Shown: in pieces, positions 61,858-64,000 of the stretch
Layout: each line of letters opens with the position of its first letter
How positions within the stretch are numbered: position 1 is the first letter of the stretch
Assembly: GCA_020746995.1 (NCBI GenBank)
Contig: JAGPXD010000002.1
Span: forward strand, 7,688,001-7,752,000
DNA from: Plectosphaerella cucumerina
Taxonomy: Eukaryota > Ascomycota > Sordariomycetes > Glomerellales > Plectosphaerellaceae
DNA length: 64,000 nt
Reading direction: 5' to 3'
Notes under the pieces: generated by a model
What the model saw: the letters and a program-made list of their open reading frames with translations, nothing else
Database searches by the model: none
Told to the model about the DNA's origin: nothing
Translations under genes and position numbers: made by a program

Positions 61858-64000
61858 TTACAGGTTCGCCGGCTGGTAGTACTCCCTGAATCGATCCGTA
61901 GAGTCCCAACCGACGTCCCAGACAATGTTCCAGCACGCCAACAGGAGCTCCGGGAAGCGGAAAGTCCAGAAAGCCAGGTACCCCTCAGGCAGAGGCCCGA
62001 CCGACCGCTTCAGCGACTCCGTCATGTCGTCGTAGTGGTTCTTCTTGTTCCTGAGCGCCCGCAGAAGGTCCAGCATTCGTGTACCCGTGTACTTGCGCTG
62101 CTTGCCCAGAGACTCCACAAACAAGGGGGGCAGCTTCTTGAGAAAGTCCCCCTGGATGACGTCGGAAGCATGGGACTCGAGCTCCTGGAGGTGGGGGCTC
62201 GGAGGATCCCGCACCTCCTTTTCAAAGTAGTCGGAAACGTCGCACAGGAAGGCCAGGCGTTTCTTGGCCGACCAGAAGAATGGATGGGCCATGACCTCCT
62301 TTGTGTTGGGTCGCTGCTTGGGGTCATCGTTGAGCATGCTGCTGACCAGGTCCTTGGCTTCGGCCGCAAAGTCGCCCAGCACGTCCAGTGGCGCCAGGTT
62401 ATAGTTGCCCTTGCGGATATTGACTTCGCGCATGTACCGGTCGCCACAGTCGAATGGATGCTGACCGTTGGTGAGCACGTAGAAGAAGACCAGGCCAAGG
62501 CTGAAGATATCAATGGACCGCGTCGCACGCCTCCCCGAGGTCATGTCGCCGTTGAGAATGGTGCCCGATCCGCTGTTGATGCTAGCCTCGGTGAGCTCCC
62601 GGTCATCGTCAACGAGAAGTTCGGGCGCCCTCCACCCGGATGTGCCGGCGGCGCGGCCCGTCGTGGCGCCAAAAGATGACTGCGCGTCCTCGAGTTTCTT
62701 GCACAGGCCAAAATCGGACACCAGTAGACGTGGCCGCTCGTTCTTGTCCATGTTGACAAGAATGTTTTGCGGCTTCAGGTCGCGGTGCACGATGCGCAGC
62801 TGATGGAGGTGGTTGATGCCGTTGGTGATCTGGTACAGGACACCGGGAAGGTCCGCCTTGCCCGCCTGAGCGAGCTTGCTGAACCGGCTCGGCTTTTCCA
62901 CCACGTCCGCAAGCGAGGCAGCGCAGCGCTCCAGGGCGATGTATAGGAAGCCGTCGCGGAACTCCTGAGCGTAGTAGCGAATGACTGCGTCGTGTCAGCA
63001 CGCACCCTCTAAAACGCATCATCGCCGGGCTTACCGTTTGGATGATCGTCGCTCTCGCGCAACAGTCTCGTCTCCTGCGACGCAATGTCGTAGAACTGAA
63101 TGAGCATCCGCTTCACGGCAACCTCGCGTCCGTCAAACTTGCCGGCAAACACGAGTGTGCCGTTGCTGCCAGTGCCCAGCTGGTCTTCCGTGTCCACCTC
63201 TATGTTTCCGAGCTTGATGACCGGGCCCGTGACGGATTGCATGTCGTTGGTGACCGTGACGACGTCGGGCTCGAGCTTGGGGGAGTTTCCGAGCCTCTGG
63301 GCGTTCTTTACGGCGTCGTCTACCGTTGTGGCGGGCGGGTCATCGTCCCGAGACACCGACGTCTCTCGCTTCTTCGGCCCCTTCTTGTGCTTGACTCCGC
63401 CACGTCGTCCCCTATGCGACTTGGACTTTTTCTTCTCCCCGCTGTTCTCAGAATCCGGCTTTGGAGCGCTGGCGCTATCCCCGTCGGAAGGAGAGTCTGG
63501 CTTCTCAGTGGGCTCTGGAGCGGCAACTGTGGGAGGATCAGCCGGAACCGGGGCCTCGGCAGTGGAGGGTTCGGCCTCCTTGACAGGCTCGGGAGGGGGC
63601 GGCGCGTCGCGTTGAGCGGCCGAGTCTTCCGGCTTGGGCGGTGCCGTCTCCTCCGACACTTCCGGTGTGACTTCGGTCGTGGAATCGCCCGCCTCCGACC
63701 GGTGGTCGTCGACGGACCACTGGAGCTGCTTGGCCATGCTCCGGGACTTGCTCTTGCACCACTTGATGAGGTCTTTTCTGTAGAACAGCAAAAAGGTGAT
63801 GGCCGCGAGGATCAGGACCGGATTCTGGAAGAGGTTGATCGTGCTGTCCAGCAACCTTTGCGGGACATCCATGACCTTGTTCACAATGGCGGCACCATCG
63901 ATAGGGATCAGAGGCTCCTCGGACGCCTCTGACGCTGCGGCAACCTCGTGCTCGATCTCGGCTGGGGCCTGCGACTGCGCGCCACCGGGGAGAGAAGGCC
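61858..64000 (-). CDS. IRE1: IRE1 unfolded-protein-response kinase/endoribonuclease (3' part, truncated by window)
   Basis: Partial gene: the N terminus lies beyond 64000. Exons on the minus strand are (64000)-63035 and 62984-61858, joined across a 50-nt intron. IRE1 senses misfolded protein in the ER lumen and splices HAC1/hacA mRNA. The visible part starts in the lumenal/membrane-proximal region, then one membrane segment (NPVLILAAITFLLFY, near 63840-63790). A cytosolic linker with KKKSKSHRGRRGGVKHKKG follows, then the kinase domain (GTGSNGTLVFAGKFDGREVAVKRM, HRDLKPQNIL, DFGLCKKL, GTSGWRAPELL). Last comes the KEN RNase domain, with MLDLLRALRNKKNHYDDM containing the conserved Arg, Asn and His of the nuclease site. 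The C terminus WDSTDRFREYYQPANL is complete. Activation-loop serines (QSSFGATTG) are present. The ER lumenal domain is not in the window. Confidence 0.96.

Noticed and set aside
1..64000. CRISPR arrays, bacterial operons, rRNA genes
   Set aside because: No direct-repeat/spacer arrays or rRNA-like sequence; gene structure is eukaryotic with short GT-AG introns.

Overview
The window is nuclear DNA of a filamentous ascomycete, most likely a Sordariomycete. The evidence is GC-rich coding sequence with C- or G-ending codons, GT-AG introns of roughly 45-65 nt with GCTAAC/GCTGAC-like branch sites just upstream of the acceptor, and the protein families present: Ilm1, Cox23, AA9 LPMO, PL1 pectate lyase, deuterolysin and fungal TRAPP/NatB subunits. 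A plant-associated, lignocellulose-degrading or pathogenic lifestyle is an inference from the secreted enzymes. I cannot fix genus or species from sequence alone.

Layout. 1-2.3 kb: intergenic DNA, then an intronless medium-chain oxidoreductase. 2.3-4.5 kb: lower-GC stretch with a decayed SNF2-helicase-like fragment. 4.5-5.9 kb: PL1 pectate lyase (minus, 5 exons). 7.4-12.1 kb: TRS130 (minus), divergent from MRI1 (12.4-13.6 kb, plus). 13.7-15.0 kb: M20 peptidase (minus), divergent from COX23 (15.2-15.7 kb, plus). 16.2-19.5 kb: NatB auxiliary subunit MDM20/NAA25, tail-to-tail with ILM1 (minus). ILM1 diverges from the geranylgeranyltransferase-I beta subunit (20.5-22.0 kb, plus). 22.4-25.1 kb: CAMK-like protein kinase (minus). 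26.5-29.5 kb: secreted subtilase (plus). 29.8-33.5 kb: a two-TM hydrolase-like protein and a GT31 glycosyltransferase (both minus). 34.9-36.0 kb: AA9 LPMO (minus). 37.8-38.7 kb: secreted protein with 20 cysteines (minus). 39.2-40.0 kb: LigB-type extradiol dioxygenase (minus). 40.7-43.6 kb: membrane-anchored amidohydrolase (plus). 44.5-46.9 kb: TBC-domain protein (plus). 47.1-48.8 kb: acyltransferase-3 membrane protein (minus). 49.2-51.5 kb: eIF3b (minus), divergent from CCT2 (52.1-53.8 kb, plus). 56.4-57.9 kb: delta-12-type fatty acid desaturase (plus) behind a long 5' region. 58.5-59.6 kb: deuterolysin (minus). 61.2-61.8 kb: a small membrane-anchored protein resembling a deuterolysin prodomain (plus), tail-to-tail with the 3' part of IRE1 (61.9 kb to window end, minus).

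Most genes are conserved housekeeping functions: vesicle traffic, methionine salvage, N-terminal acetylation, prenylation, translation initiation, chaperonin, unfolded-protein response and respiratory assembly. They are interspersed with a secreted set (pectate lyase, LPMO, subtilase, M20 peptidase, deuterolysin, Cys-rich protein). I see no secondary-metabolite cluster and no intact transposon. The most unusual points are the stand-alone deuterolysin-prodomain-like gene about 1.6 kb from a deuterolysin, the TBC protein lacking both catalytic fingers, a hydrolase-like protein with Thr at the nucleophile position, the LPMO with a basic tail, the 20-Cys secreted protein, and a stop-free stretch of about 520 codons upstream of the desaturase.

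Exon structures were derived by hand from splice consensus, reading-frame continuity and remembered family similarity. No database search was run.
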